The notes: generated by a model from the letters alone, not told the origin. Shown: positions 14,967 through 23,942, numbered from the stretch's first letter. The stretch is DNA of 56,358 nt from an uncultured Atopobiaceae bacterium (GCA_947625235.1 CANQNP010000004.1:1-56358); one strand, 5' to 3'. Numbers and translations: made by a program.

Positions 14967-15787
14967 GGCTGCTCCTCTGGGATCGCGTCGGATGGGATGT
15001 CCTCGGAAGGGGTGCCGGTGGTCGCATCGCCCCACGCGTCCTCGACGAAGACCTCGCCGATCTCCGCGTCGTCCCCTTCCGCGGGAACGTTCGGGGGAGC
15101 CACGGGATCGACCGCTTGGCCGGCGTCGGCCTCGCCTTCCGCGGTGCCGGATTCCACGCCGTAGAGCCCATCTGCGGGCTGTACGAGGCGAAGGCTGCCG
15201 TCGGTGGCGGCGGCGATGAAGGCCGCCACGTCATCGAGCGGCACGGCGACCGTGAGAGACGCACCGGAGGCGCTCGCGCCCTCGCCCTGGCCGATGACGG
15301 TGAGTCCCGTGGACACGACGCGCGTCTCGCCGTCGACGACGCGGTACCCCACGAGTTGGGTGCCGAGCGCCACGTCGGAGCCCACGCCCGTCTTGTCGCC
15401 AAGCGCCACGGACATGGCCACCGTGCCGTCGGGAATGGGAAGCGTCGTCGAATCCTCGCGAACCGCGGTTTCGGTGATGGGCGTGCCCGCGCTCACCGGA
15501 GAGGTGAGCGTGAGGCCGAGGGAATCCTCGAGGGACGTGAGCGAGCCCTCGGGCACGAGCTCCGCCACCCAGTCGCGTTCCTCGCACGTGAGGGAATCGA
15601 CCTTCTCGCCGGGTTCGAGATCGCGCGCGGCGACCACGATGCCCACGAGCTCGCCGCCATAGCGCTCGAGCGCCTCGGCGCGATCCGTCTCCGCCTCGGC
15701 GCGCACCTGCTCGCCATAGCCGAGGCAGGCCATGAGCGCGAGCACGCCGAAGGCGGCGGAGAGTATGAGGCGAAATCGCTTGGACAT
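14963..15787 (-). CDS. cpaB: CpaB/RcpC-like SAF-domain Tad pilus protein
   Basis: The 274-residue protein has an N-terminal membrane segment (about 6-24, ending LMACLG, which could also be read as a weak lipobox) and then a SAF domain with IVVAARDLEPGEKVDSL and SPVSAGTPITETAV, the pattern of CpaB pilus assembly proteins. A second beta-rich part follows and the C-terminal 60 residues are acidic and low in complexity. In Gram-negative Tad systems CpaB works with the secretin; here no secretin gene is seen, so it may act at the outer face of the membrane or wall. It is the first gene of the operon, with GGGGAG before the start. Confidence 0.82.
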   Translation of the reverse strand: MSKRFRLILSAAFGVLALMACLGYGEQVRAEAETDRAEALERYGGELVGIVVAARDLEPGEKVDSLTCEERDWVAELVPEGSLTSLEDSLGLTLTSPVSAGTPITETAVREDSTTLPIPDGTVAMSVALGDKTGVGSDVALGTQLVGYRVVDGETRVVSTGLTVIGQGEGASASGASLTVAVPLDDVAAFIAAATDGSLRLVQPADGLYGVESGTAEGEADAGQAVDPVAPPNVPAEGDDAEIGEVFVEDAWGDATTGTPSEDIPSDAIPEEQP

Positions 15788-15872
15788 TCGGCTCCCCCAA
15801 ACAAGTGGAGCCTCAGTGTGCGAGCCGCCCTCCCGCCTCCTTGGCCCCTCGCGCCGAAAACCGCCACGTCGA

Positions 15873-15890
15873 GCTGACCGGGGGCTGACC
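15873..15890 (-). promoter_or_regulatory. Direct repeat upstream of the Tad operon
   Basis: GCTGACC occurs at 15873-15879 and again at 15884-15890, separated by GGGG, giving an 11-base period (one helical turn). It is 86 bases upstream of the cpaB start in the only sizeable gap before the operon (15788-16018). This spacing suits a dimeric DNA-binding regulator. I could not find a convincing -35/-10 pair next to it. Confidence 0.35.
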
Positions 15891-16018
15891 ACAATCCAAC
15901 AAATCGCATGAAAGCCGAGCTCAGGGCCTGTGCAAGCAAGCGAAGATTCGTGTGGTGGGACGATGGAGAAACCGATGTCTCCCCACACGATCTCCTCAAA
16001 TGCCCAAGGGAGGCGAGC

Positions 16019-17146
16019 CTAGAGCGCCACGTCCGGGTCAAGCGAGCTCGCGTGCCGGCGCATCTCGTCCGCGAGCGCGACGTAGGCCTCCAGGCGAAGG
16101 GGATCGACCTCCCCCGCGTCCGCGGCCTCGGCGAGCGCGCACCCCGGCTCGCCATGATGCGTGCAATCGCGGAAGCGGCACTCCCAGGCACGCGCCGCCA
16201 CCTCGCCGAACACCTTCTCGAGGCCGTGCTCGTGCCCCACGAGCGGAAGGTTCCGAAGGCCCGGGCAATCGATGATCACGCCGGCGTCGGGCACCTTCAC
16301 CATGCGACGCGCGACCGTCGTGTGGCGTCCGGCGTCGTCGGCCCTCCGCACGCAAGAGGTCTCGAGCGCCTCCTCGCCGAGGAGCGCGTTCAGGAGCGTC
16401 GACTTGCCCGCCCCCGATTCGCCGAGCACGAGCGCCGTCGAGCCCGGCGCCACCAGCTCCCGCACGCTCGAGAGCCCGAAGTGCCCGCCGGCTTGCGCGG
16501 TGGCGTCGGCGAGCGCGTCGAGGTCCACGTCCCCGCGCTCGCCCGCGGCGAGCGCCGCGAGGGCGAGCACCCGCACTCCCCCACCCAAAAGCGCCCGCAC
16601 GCTCGCCACGTCGCGCCCGAGCGCGAGGGGCGAGGCCGCGCGATCGGCCTTCGTGAGCAGCACCGCGATCTCCGCCCCGCTGTCCGCCGCCACCACCGCC
16701 GAGCGCGCGATGCGATTGAGCGAGAGCGCCTCGCGCCCGAGTGGCTGCGCGATGAGCACGAGCTCGACGTTTGCCGCGAGCACCTGGAGATCGCCTCGCT
16801 GGCTGCCCCGCCAGCGCACGAGCGCCTGCTCTCGCGGCAGCACCTCCTCGATGAGCGCCACGTCGTGCGTCTCCGGGCGGCGAAGCACCACCCAGTCGCC
16901 CACCGCGGGCCGCTCGAGGTCGCCCTTGAAGATGCGCTCCGCGTGCTCGGCCCGATAGAGCCCCGACGACGTGCGCACGGCGGGGAAATTGCGGTCGAGC
17001 CGGCACACGAAACCGAGCTCGAGCTCAGGGTCGCCCTCGCACGCGCGGACGAACGAGTCGAAGGCCCCACGCTGGCGCTCCGAGGGCGGGAGGTCGCCGA
17101 AGGACGGCACGCGCGCGAGGCCCTCGAGCGCGGGGAGCCCGCGCAT
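16019..17146 (-). CDS. rsgA: Ribosome small-subunit biogenesis GTPase RsgA
   Basis: This circularly permuted GTPase matures the 30S ribosomal subunit. From the ATG at 17146 it is 375 residues: an OB-fold region (AVGDWVVLRR), the GTPase with G4 LLTKADRA, G1 LGESGAGKSTLL, the switch segment DDAGRHTTV and G3 DCPG, and a C-terminal zinc finger with CRFRDCTHHGEPGCALAEA. The frame is open to a GTG at 17257, which would add a 37-residue Arg/Lys-rich tail, but the ATG at 17146 has a strong GGGGGAGGT site eight bases upstream and the GTG has none. It is preceded by the P-type ATPase gene on the same strand, 132 bases away. Confidence 0.93.
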   Translation of the reverse strand: MRGLPALEGLARVPSFGDLPPSERQRGAFDSFVRACEGDPELELGFVCRLDRNFPAVRTSSGLYRAEHAERIFKGDLERPAVGDWVVLRRPETHDVALIEEVLPREQALVRWRGSQRGDLQVLAANVELVLIAQPLGREALSLNRIARSAVVAADSGAEIAVLLTKADRAASPLALGRDVASVRALLGGGVRVLALAALAAGERGDVDLDALADATAQAGGHFGLSSVRELVAPGSTALVLGESGAGKSTLLNALLGEEALETSCVRRADDAGRHTTVARRMVKVPDAGVIIDCPGLRNLPLVGHEHGLEKVFGEVAARAWECRFRDCTHHGEPGCALAEAADAGEVDPLRLEAYVALADEMRRHASSLDPDVAL

Positions 17147-17278
17147 GGCCGAGACCTCCCCCGCGGGTCCCGCGCCTCCCCCTCGCCGCCTCGCCTTCGC
17201 GCCGCGCGCGAGCGAGGAGGTGCGGACCTTCGTCCTTCCCTGTGGGCGCTTCGCCACCGCTGCGTATGGTTCTTCGAG

Positions 17279-19984
17279 CTAGGCCACGATGCCCTTGCGC
17301 CTATCGTGCGCGCGCCAGCACGCCTTGTAGACCTCCATGATCGGGATGATCAAGAAGGCGATCCCCATGGCGATGAAGTACGCGTGGGCCGGAAGCTCGG
17401 TGAAGTCGAAGAGCTCCACGAGGAACGGCACCTCGACGACGGTCGTCGTGAGCACGAGCGAGAGCGCGAAGGATCCCCAGAGCCACCAGTTGTGCGAGCC
17501 GAGCCTGAAGATCGACTGGCGCCTCGAGCGCATGTTGAACGAGTGGAACATCTCCACCATCGAGAGCGTGAGGAAGGCCATCGTCACGCCCTCGTTGCCG
17601 TGCACGGAGGATCCGAGCACCGCGTCGAAGGAGAACGGCTCGCCCGCCGTGGAGAGCTGGAAGTACTCGCCGATGAAGTAGCTCACGAGCGTGAAGGCGG
17701 CGATGATGATGCCCTGGAAGATCACGTCGAAGGCCATGCCGCCCGCGAAGATGCCGTCCGTGGCGCTCCTCGGCTTGCGCTGCATGATGTTCGGCTCGGC
17801 CTTCTCCATGCCGAGCGCGAGCGCCGGGAAGCAGTCCGTGATGAGGTTGATCCAGAGCAGGTGCACCGGCTCCAAGATGGTAAAGCCGATCATCGTGGCC
17901 ACGAAGACGGCGATGACCTCGGCGATGTTGGAGGAGAGCAGGAACTGGATGGCCTTGCGGATGTTGTCGTAGATGCGCCGGCCCTCTTCGATGGCCGAGA
18001 CGATCGTGGCGAAGTTGTCGTCCGCGAGCACCATGTCGGCCACGTTCTTCGTCACGTCCGTGCCGGTGATGCCCATGCCGATGCCGATGTCGGCGCGCTT
18101 GATGGAGGGGGCGTCGTTCACGCCGTCGCCGGTCATGGCCACGACGTTTCCGCGCGCCTTCCACGCCTCGACGATGCGCACCTTGTGCTCGGGCTGCACG
18201 CGCGCGTAGACGCCGTAGCGATCGATCGTGGCGTCGAGTTCCTCGTCGGAGATGTGGTCGAGCTCGGCGCCCGTGAGGGCCTGCGAGCGATCGGTGACGA
18301 TGTCGAGCTGCTTGGCGATGGCGACGGCGGTGTCGATGTGGTCGCCCGTGATCATCACGGGGCGGATGCCCGCGCCGTGCGCCTCGGCCACGGCCGGCCC
18401 CACCTCGGGGCGCACCGGGTCGATCATGCCGGAGAGCCCGATGAACGTGAGGTCCTGCTCGAGGTAGTCCGCGTCGAAGCGATCGGGCTCGGCATCCCAA
18501 TCGCGCTTGGCGGCGGCGAGCACGCGGAGCGCCTCGTCGGCCATGCCCTTGTTCGCCTCGAGGATGCGCCCGCGGATCTCGTCGGTGAGCGGCACGACGC
18601 CGTCCTGCTCCACGACCCTCGTGCAGCGCTTGAGCACCTCGTCCGGCGCGCCCTTCGTGTACTGCGTGAAGGAGCCGTGCGGGGTCTCCACCACGACGCT
18701 CATCATCTTGCGGCCGGAATCGAAGGGCGCCTCCCCCACGCGCGGGAAGTTGTACTCGAGGTCGGTCTTGAACTCGCCCTCCTTGGCGGCGTCCGCCACG
18801 AGCGCGGCCTCGGTGGGCTCGCCCTTGGCGACGTTGTCCACCGGATCCCACGCGGCGTCCGAGGCGAGCGCCATCGCGCACACGAGCTCGTGGAGCTCCT
18901 CGGTGGCGTGGCGCACGACGGTCATGCGGTTCTGCGTGAGGGTGCCGGTCTTGTCGGAGCAGATCACCTGCGTGCAGCCGAGCGTCTCCACGGCCGTGAG
19001 CTTGCGGACGATGGCCGCCTGGTGGCTCATCTTCGTGACGCCGAGCGAGAGCACGATCGTCACGACGGCGACGAGGCCCTCGGGGATGGCGGCGACGGCG
19101 AGCGACACGGCCACCATGAAGGTGTCGATCACGAGCGACGGATCGTTGAAGAAGTCCGCGCCGTGGCGGATGAAGCTCACGCCGAAGATCACGAGGCAGA
19201 TGACGATGACGCCGATGGTGAGGATGCGGGAGAGCTCGGCGAGGCGGAGCTGGAGCGGCGTGCGCTCGTCCTCGGCCTCGGAGATCGATTCGGCGATCTT
19301 GCCCATCTCGGTGGCCATGCCGGTGCTCGCCACGACGGCGCGCCCGCGCCCGTAGACCACGGTGGAGCCCATGTAGACCATGTTCGTGCGGTCGCCGAGC
19401 GGCACGTCGTCGGCGCCGTCGGGCACGCTGAGCGCGTCTGTCGACTTGTCCACCGGCACGCTTTCGCCCGTGAGGGCCGATTCCTCCACCTTCATGGAGG
19501 CGCACTCGACGATGCGCGCGTCGGCGGGCACCGCGTCGCCGGCCTCGAGGACGATCACGTCGCCTGGCACGAGCTCTTGGCTTTTGAGGTCGATCTGCCG
19601 CCCGTCGCGGATGACCTTCGAGGTGGCCGCGGCCATCTCCTGGAGCGCCTCGAGCGCCTCCTCGGCCTTCGATTCCTGCACGACGCCGAGCACGGCGTTC
19701 ACCACGACCACGAAGAGGATGATCACCACGTCGGCGATGTCGGATTCGCCTTGGACGGCACCCGCGATGGCGCTGATGATCGCCGCCACGATGAGCAGGA
19801 TGATCATGGGGTCGGCGAGCTGGGCGAGGAAGCGCTTCCAGAGCGGGTCCTTCTTCGCCTCGTCGAGCTTGTTCGGCCCGTATTGCGCGAGGCGCGCCTC
19901 GGCTTCGCTCGCGGAGAGGCCGCTCGCCTCGTCGGTCTTGAGCTCGGCGAGGACGTCCGCCGTCGCCTTCAGGTGTTCCTTCAC
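17279..19984 (-). CDS. Calcium-type cation-transporting P-type ATPase
   Basis: The 901-residue membrane pump has the P2-type layout: cation ATPase N-domain, two membrane helices, actuator with LTGESVPVDK, helices M3-M4 with IPEGLVAVVTIVLSLG, phosphorylation site CSDKTGTLTQN with Asp344, the hinge MTGDGVNDAPSIKRADIG, and six C-terminal helices including LLWINLITDCFPALALGMEKAE. The PEGL in M4 and the N..TD in M6 are the ion-binding signatures of bacterial Ca2+-ATPases, so calcium export is the best guess; other divalent cations are possible. A GTG start at 19984 is chosen because GGAGG lies seven bases upstream; the frame extends further up without a signal. Confidence 0.92.
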   Translation of the reverse strand: MKEHLKATADVLAELKTDEASGLSASEAEARLAQYGPNKLDEAKKDPLWKRFLAQLADPMIILLIVAAIISAIAGAVQGESDIADVVIILFVVVVNAVLGVVQESKAEEALEALQEMAAATSKVIRDGRQIDLKSQELVPGDVIVLEAGDAVPADARIVECASMKVEESALTGESVPVDKSTDALSVPDGADDVPLGDRTNMVYMGSTVVYGRGRAVVASTGMATEMGKIAESISEAEDERTPLQLRLAELSRILTIGVIVICLVIFGVSFIRHGADFFNDPSLVIDTFMVAVSLAVAAIPEGLVAVVTIVLSLGVTKMSHQAAIVRKLTAVETLGCTQVICSDKTGTLTQNRMTVVRHATEELHELVCAMALASDAAWDPVDNVAKGEPTEAALVADAAKEGEFKTDLEYNFPRVGEAPFDSGRKMMSVVVETPHGSFTQYTKGAPDEVLKRCTRVVEQDGVVPLTDEIRGRILEANKGMADEALRVLAAAKRDWDAEPDRFDADYLEQDLTFIGLSGMIDPVRPEVGPAVAEAHGAGIRPVMITGDHIDTAVAIAKQLDIVTDRSQALTGAELDHISDEELDATIDRYGVYARVQPEHKVRIVEAWKARGNVVAMTGDGVNDAPSIKRADIGIGMGITGTDVTKNVADMVLADDNFATIVSAIEEGRRIYDNIRKAIQFLLSSNIAEVIAVFVATMIGFTILEPVHLLWINLITDCFPALALGMEKAEPNIMQRKPRSATDGIFAGGMAFDVIFQGIIIAAFTLVSYFIGEYFQLSTAGEPFSFDAVLGSSVHGNEGVTMAFLTLSMVEMFHSFNMRSRRQSIFRLGSHNWWLWGSFALSLVLTTTVVEVPFLVELFDFTELPAHAYFIAMGIAFLIIPIMEVYKACWRAHDRRKGIVA

Positions 19985-20204
19985 GTCGATCCTCCGCCCG
20001 CGCGAGGGGCCCCGCCCCCTTTGATGCATTGCCATTTGAAGGCGATTCACTCGCCATGCGTGTTCGTTCCCCTTCCACGGATACACGATACGACCTTGGC
20101 GATTGGATGGCACGCGCGAGCCCCGTCGAACCTAGAATGGCAAGCGCTTGGGAATGCCCGCGGAATAGGCCGCGCTCGAGGAGTTTGAGACGAAGGAGAA
20201 CCCC

Positions 20205-21197
20205 ATGAAGATCCTCTTCTACGACACCCGCGACTACGATAAGGATTCGTTCGAGGAGCAGCTCAAGGACTTCCCCGACATCTCGATCGACTTCATCGAA
20301 GCCGACATCAACCCCATGACCGCCACGCTCGCCAACGGCTACGACGCGGTCTGCGGCTTCGTGAACTCCAAGATCAACGCCTTCGCGCTCGAGATCCTCG
20401 CCGGCTTCGGCGTGAACCTCGTGCTCATGCGCTGCGCCGGCTACGACGCGGTGAACGTGAACGTGGCCAAGGACCTCGGCATCACCGTCATGCGCGTGCC
20501 GGGCTACTCGCCGGAGGCCATCGCCGAGCACGCCATGGGCCTCGCGCTCGCCTCCGACCGCCACATCGTGAAGGGCTTCAACCGCGTCCGCGAGAACGAC
20601 TTCGAGCTCTCCGGCCTCCTCGGCCACACGCTCTACGGCAAGACCGCCGGCATCGTGGGCACGGGCAAGATCGGCGCCGCCATGTGCAAGATCGTCCGCG
20701 GCTTCGGCATGGAGGTCCTCGGCTACGACGTGTACCAGAACCCCGACCTCAAGGATTTCGTCACCTACGTCGAGCTCGACGAGCTCCTCGAGCGCTCCGA
20801 CCTCATCTCGCTCCACTGCCCGCTCTTCGACTCGAACTACCACATGATCGACGCCAAGGCCATCGAGAAGATGAAGAAGGGCGTCATCTTCGTGAACACC
20901 GCGCGCGGCGGCCTCGTGGACACCGAGGCCCTCATCGACGGCATCCGCACGCAGAAGATCGGCGCCTGCGGCATCGACGTCTACGAGGAGGAGGGCGCCA
21001 ACGTCTTCCGCAACCGCTCCTCGGCGATCATGGAATCGGTCACCTCGACGCTCTGCGCGTTCCCGAACTGCGTCGTGACCTCGCACCAGGCGTTCTTCAC
21101 CAAGGAGGCCCTCGCGGCGATCGCCCAGACGACCCTCTCCAACGCCCAGGCCTTCTCCGAGGGCGCCGAGCTCCCCAAGGCGAACCTCGTCTGCTAA
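20205..21197 (+). CDS. ldhA: D-lactate dehydrogenase (2-hydroxyacid dehydrogenase family)
   Basis: The 330-residue cytoplasmic enzyme is predicted to reduce pyruvate to D-lactate with NADH. The NAD-binding motif GIVGTGKIGAAM lies in the middle; the catalytic residues are in NTARGG (Arg), GIDVYEEE (Glu) and SHQAFFT (His), the last being typical of D-lactate dehydrogenases. A GAAGGAG site precedes the ATG. It is followed 45 bases later by pyruvate kinase, so pyruvate formation and its use as electron sink are likely co-expressed. A TAGAAT at 20133-20138 could be the -10 of its promoter, but no good -35 is seen. Confidence 0.95.
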   Translation: MKILFYDTRDYDKDSFEEQLKDFPDISIDFIEADINPMTATLANGYDAVCGFVNSKINAFALEILAGFGVNLVLMRCAGYDAVNVNVAKDLGITVMRVPGYSPEAIAEHAMGLALASDRHIVKGFNRVRENDFELSGLLGHTLYGKTAGIVGTGKIGAAMCKIVRGFGMEVLGYDVYQNPDLKDFVTYVELDELLERSDLISLHCPLFDSNYHMIDAKAIEKMKKGVIFVNTARGGLVDTEALIDGIRTQKIGACGIDVYEEEGANVFRNRSSAIMESVTSTLCAFPNCVVTSHQAFFTKEALAAIAQTTLSNAQAFSEGAELPKANLVC

Positions 21198-21242
21198 CCC
21201 ATCCACCGCACCACCTTGAGAAATCGGAGGCTGAACCCCCTC

Positions 21243-22688
21243 ATGATCCTTGATTCAAAGCGCACGAAGATCGTCTGCACGATGGGCCCGGCCACGGAAG
21301 ACGAGGACGTCCTCCGCGAGCTCATGAAGGCAGGCATGAACGTCGCCCGCTTCAACTTCAGCCACGGCAGCCATGCCTACCACAAGGCCGGCATCGAGCG
21401 CGTGCGCCGCATCTCGGACGAGCTTGACGCGCATGTGGCCATCCTCCTCGACACCAAGGGCCCGGAGATCCGCACCGGCCTCCTGGAGGGAGGCGAGCCC
21501 GTGGCATTCGCCACCGGCGACCACGTGGTGATCACCACCGACGACGTCAAGGGCAACCACGATCGCATCTCCATCACCTACAAGGGCCTTCCCGAGGAGG
21601 TGGATCGCGGCCACGTGATCCTCATAGACGACGGCCTCATCGGCCTCACGGTGGACCATGTGGACGGCCCGGACATCTACTGCGTGGTCACGAACGGCGG
21701 CGTGCTCGGCGAGCGCAAGGGCGTGAACGTGCCGAACGTGAACGTGGGCCTTCCCGCGGTCACCGAGCAGGACAAGGAGGACATCGCCTTCGGCTGCGAG
21801 ATGGGCGTGGACGCCATCGCCGCCTCCTTCGTGCGCGACGCGAAGGCCGTGGAGGAGATCCGTGCGCTCTGCCTCGAGCATGGCTGCACGCGCATCTCCA
21901 TCTACCCGAAGATCGAGTGCGCGCTCGGCGTCACGAACTTCGACGAGATCCTCGAGGTGTCCTCCGGCGTCATGGTGGCGCGCGGCGACCTCGGCGTGGA
22001 GATCCCGCCCGAGAAGGTGCCGCACATCCAGAAGATGATCATCCGCAAGTGCAACGAGGGCTACAAGCCCGTGATCACCGCTACGCAGATGCTCGATTCG
22101 ATGATCCGCAACCCGCGCCCGACGCGCGCCGAGGTCACCGACGTGGCGAACGCCGTGCTCGACGGCACGGACTGCGTGATGCTCTCCGGCGAGACGGCCG
22201 CCGGCAAGTACCCGGTGGAATCGGTGAAGATGATGCGCTCCATCTGCCAGGAGACCGAGCACTACCTGCAGGAGCGCCAGCACTACTTCGACCGCGGCGG
22301 CGTGCGCAACGTGAACGGCGCCATCGGCTTCGCCTGCGTGACGACGGCCGAGCGCTGCGGGGCGAGCTCCATCCTCACCCCCACGGCCACCGGCCGTACG
22401 GCGCGCCTCATCTCGAACTTCCGCCCGCACCTGCCGGTCTACGCCTTCTCGCCCTCGGAGATCACCATCCGCAAGTGCTCCTTCTACTGGGGCGTGCAGG
22501 CCTTCAAGTCCACCACGCAGGGCACCCTCTCCGCCACGATCTACGACGCGCTCGCCGTGGCGAAGAAGAACGGCGTCGTGGAGCAGGGCGACATGGCCGT
22601 GATCACCGCGGGCGACCCGCAAACCTCGCCGTCTTCGGGCGACTACGTCACCAGCACGAATATGATGATGGTCGCGCAGGTGTCGTAG
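21243..22688 (+). CDS. pyk: Pyruvate kinase
   Basis: The 481-residue enzyme catalyses the last step of glycolysis, phosphoenolpyruvate to pyruvate with ATP formation. Visible are the N-terminal RTKIVCTMGPA, NFSHGSH, DTKGPEIRTG, the beta-barrel insertion domain, MVARGDLGVEIP, ATQMLDSMI and RAEVTDVANAVLDGTDCVMLSGETAAGKYP; the C-terminal allosteric domain is complete. The ATG at 21243 matches the family start and has CGGAGG twelve bases upstream. It lies directly after ldhA and ends before a strong hairpin at 22717-22744. Confidence 0.96.
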   Translation: MILDSKRTKIVCTMGPATEDEDVLRELMKAGMNVARFNFSHGSHAYHKAGIERVRRISDELDAHVAILLDTKGPEIRTGLLEGGEPVAFATGDHVVITTDDVKGNHDRISITYKGLPEEVDRGHVILIDDGLIGLTVDHVDGPDIYCVVTNGGVLGERKGVNVPNVNVGLPAVTEQDKEDIAFGCEMGVDAIAASFVRDAKAVEEIRALCLEHGCTRISIYPKIECALGVTNFDEILEVSSGVMVARGDLGVEIPPEKVPHIQKMIIRKCNEGYKPVITATQMLDSMIRNPRPTRAEVTDVANAVLDGTDCVMLSGETAAGKYPVESVKMMRSICQETEHYLQERQHYFDRGGVRNVNGAIGFACVTTAERCGASSILTPTATGRTARLISNFRPHLPVYAFSPSEITIRKCSFYWGVQAFKSTTQGTLSATIYDALAVAKKNGVVEQGDMAVITAGDPQTSPSSGDYVTSTNMMMVAQVS

Positions 22689-22716
22689 GAAGACCTTGCC
22701 ATGCGATGAGTTGAGA

Positions 22717-22744
22717 GCGGCTCAAGGCGCACGCCTTGAGCCGC
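22717..22744 (+). terminator. Terminator-like hairpin after pyk
   Basis: A perfect 12-base inverted repeat (GCGGCTCAAGGC / GCCTTGAGCCGC) with a GCAC loop begins 29 bases after the pyk stop codon. A T run is lacking, so termination may be imperfect, but there is no other candidate for the end of the ldhA-pyk transcript. Confidence 0.65.
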
Positions 22745-23099
22745 CACATCGTTGCTACCTCCCCGCTTTTCCCGCGCCTGCCATGCGCACCTACCGTTCA
22801 CCGGCGCCTTTCCCATTCACGACTTTGGATGCGTGCCCGCAAACGGTCCCCCCGCGCGGATGAACGGCGGTTTTCTTGGAGAGGATGTGGTCGCCGATTA
22901 TTCGGCGCTACCCCACGCGAAAAGTGGGAATGTAGTGGCCAGAGCGAAGGACGCACCGAAGCGGCTTCTCCTCCCCCGCCCAAACCGGGAAGTCGCGAGC
23001 GCCTTCGATGGAAGCCCGGATGCCAGCGCATCTCTCTCATTTCTCTCCTCTCTCCGCTGGCCTCCGGGCTTCGTTCCCTTTGGGGCTACACTTGGCGCC
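22745..23099 (+). other. Non-coding region with stacked inverted repeats before the phospholipase-like gene
   Basis: No convincing gene is seen on either strand, although reading frames are open by chance. Three inverted repeats follow each other: CGCCGA/TCGGCG (22892-22907), CTAC-CCCAC/GTGGG-GTAG (about 22908-22936), and a long one at 23011-23072. TTGGAG (22876-22881) and TATTCG (22899-22904) with a 17-base gap could be a promoter, which would put the second and third hairpins in the 5' leader of the next gene. None of the motifs of the riboswitch classes I know was recognised. Confidence 0.45.
23011..23072 (+). repeat. 18-base inverted repeat with polypyrimidine loop
   Basis: The arms 23011-23028 (GAAGCCCGGATGCCAGCG) and 23055-23072 (CGCTGGCCTCCGGGCTTC) are complementary with one T-C mismatch. 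The 26-base loop consists almost only of C and T. The structure ends 27 bases before the start codon at 23100. In the mRNA the CU-rich loop is complementary to purine-rich stretches such as GGAGAGGA at 22878-22885. Confidence 0.7.
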
Positions 23100-23942
23100 A
23101 TGCCTTCTTGGAACATCCACGCAGCCCACGTCGAGCGGCTCCTCCGCGAGAGCCAGCCCTCGGAGCTGGGCATCCGCGACGTGAACGCCTTCCTCTTCGG
23201 GAACTTCGCGCCGGATGTCTACGTGGGCTACCTCGTGGGCGACGTGAGCCACACGCTGCGCTATTGCGACACGCACGTCACGGCGCCGCATGCCATCCCC
23301 CTTCCCGGCGCAAGCGAGTTCTGGGACGACTACATCGCCTGCGGCATCCTCGAGGGCGGCGTCGACGACCTCACGCTCGGCGTGTGGGCGCACCTCGTGG
23401 CCGATCACACCTACAACGCGCTCGTGCGCGCCTTCAACGCCGCGCACGACATCCCCGCGGGCACGACGACGAGGATTCGCAAGCAGAAGGACTTCGCGCG
23501 CTTCGGGCGCCTCCTCGCGCCAGACCTCCGCGTGGAGGCCACGCCGGCGCTCCTCGCGGCATGCGAGCGCTTCGGGCCCTACGAGATCCGCGCAGACGAT
23601 GCGAGGAGGGCCGTCGTGGCCGCGGGGAGGCTCCTCGACCCCTCGGCGGCAGACACCGTCTCCGGCAACGCGGAGGAGCTGGACGTGGGGCCGGCCGCCT
23701 GCGCCGCCGACGGCTACCTGCTCCTCACGCGAGCCTTCCTCGAGGCCGCCTTCAACGCCGCCGACGCGCAGATCCGCGCGGGGCTCACGCGCTACGTGGC
23801 CGAGATGGAAGCCGCGGGATTCGACCCCATGGCTCCCGCGCCCGTGCGCCCGCCCAAGAGAAAGCACCTCGAGGAGGGCCCGCCCCCGGCGATCCTCCTC
23901 GCGGGCAATCCCGAGGCCGCGAGCTACGAGGGACGGAAATAG
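23100..23942 (+). CDS. Zinc-dependent phospholipase C-like protein
   Basis: The 280-residue protein resembles the zinc-dependent phospholipase C / S1-P1-like superfamily: it starts PSWNIHAAHVERLL, continues with FLFGNFAPDVYVGYLVGD and THVTAPH, and has GVWAHLVADHTYNALV, so the spaced His and Asp residues could build a metal site. Such proteins hydrolyse phosphate esters, but many bacterial members lack a tested activity. No signal peptide is visible from this start. The frame is open upstream to about 22752, but that part is low in complexity and holds the hairpins; the ATG at 23100 fits the family start, though it lacks a strong ribosome-binding site. Orphan gene, convergent with pheT. Confidence 0.65.
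   Translation: MPSWNIHAAHVERLLRESQPSELGIRDVNAFLFGNFAPDVYVGYLVGDVSHTLRYCDTHVTAPHAIPLPGASEFWDDYIACGILEGGVDDLTLGVWAHLVADHTYNALVRAFNAAHDIPAGTTTRIRKQKDFARFGRLLAPDLRVEATPALLAACERFGPYEIRADDARRAVVAAGRLLDPSAADTVSGNAEELDVGPAACAADGYLLLTRAFLEAAFNAADAQIRAGLTRYVAEMEAAGFDPMAPAPVRPPKRKHLEEGPPPAILLAGNPEAASYEGRK

Noticed and set aside
15908-20188. A 1426-codon plus-strand frame opposite rsgA and the P-type ATPase
   Set aside because: It is rich in His, Arg, Val and Glu without domain structure; high GC removes stop codons from the antisense frame. The opposite strand holds two well-recognised genes.
22752-23099. N-terminal extension of the phospholipase-like gene to 22752
   Set aside because: The extension is low in complexity, contains the hairpins and has no counterpart in the family; the family pattern starts at 23100.
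22745-23099. SRP RNA, 6S RNA, RNase P RNA, or a glycine riboswitch in the structured region
   Set aside because: None of the conserved core motifs (for example the SRP GGAA-tetraloop region or the glycine aptamer core) could be matched.
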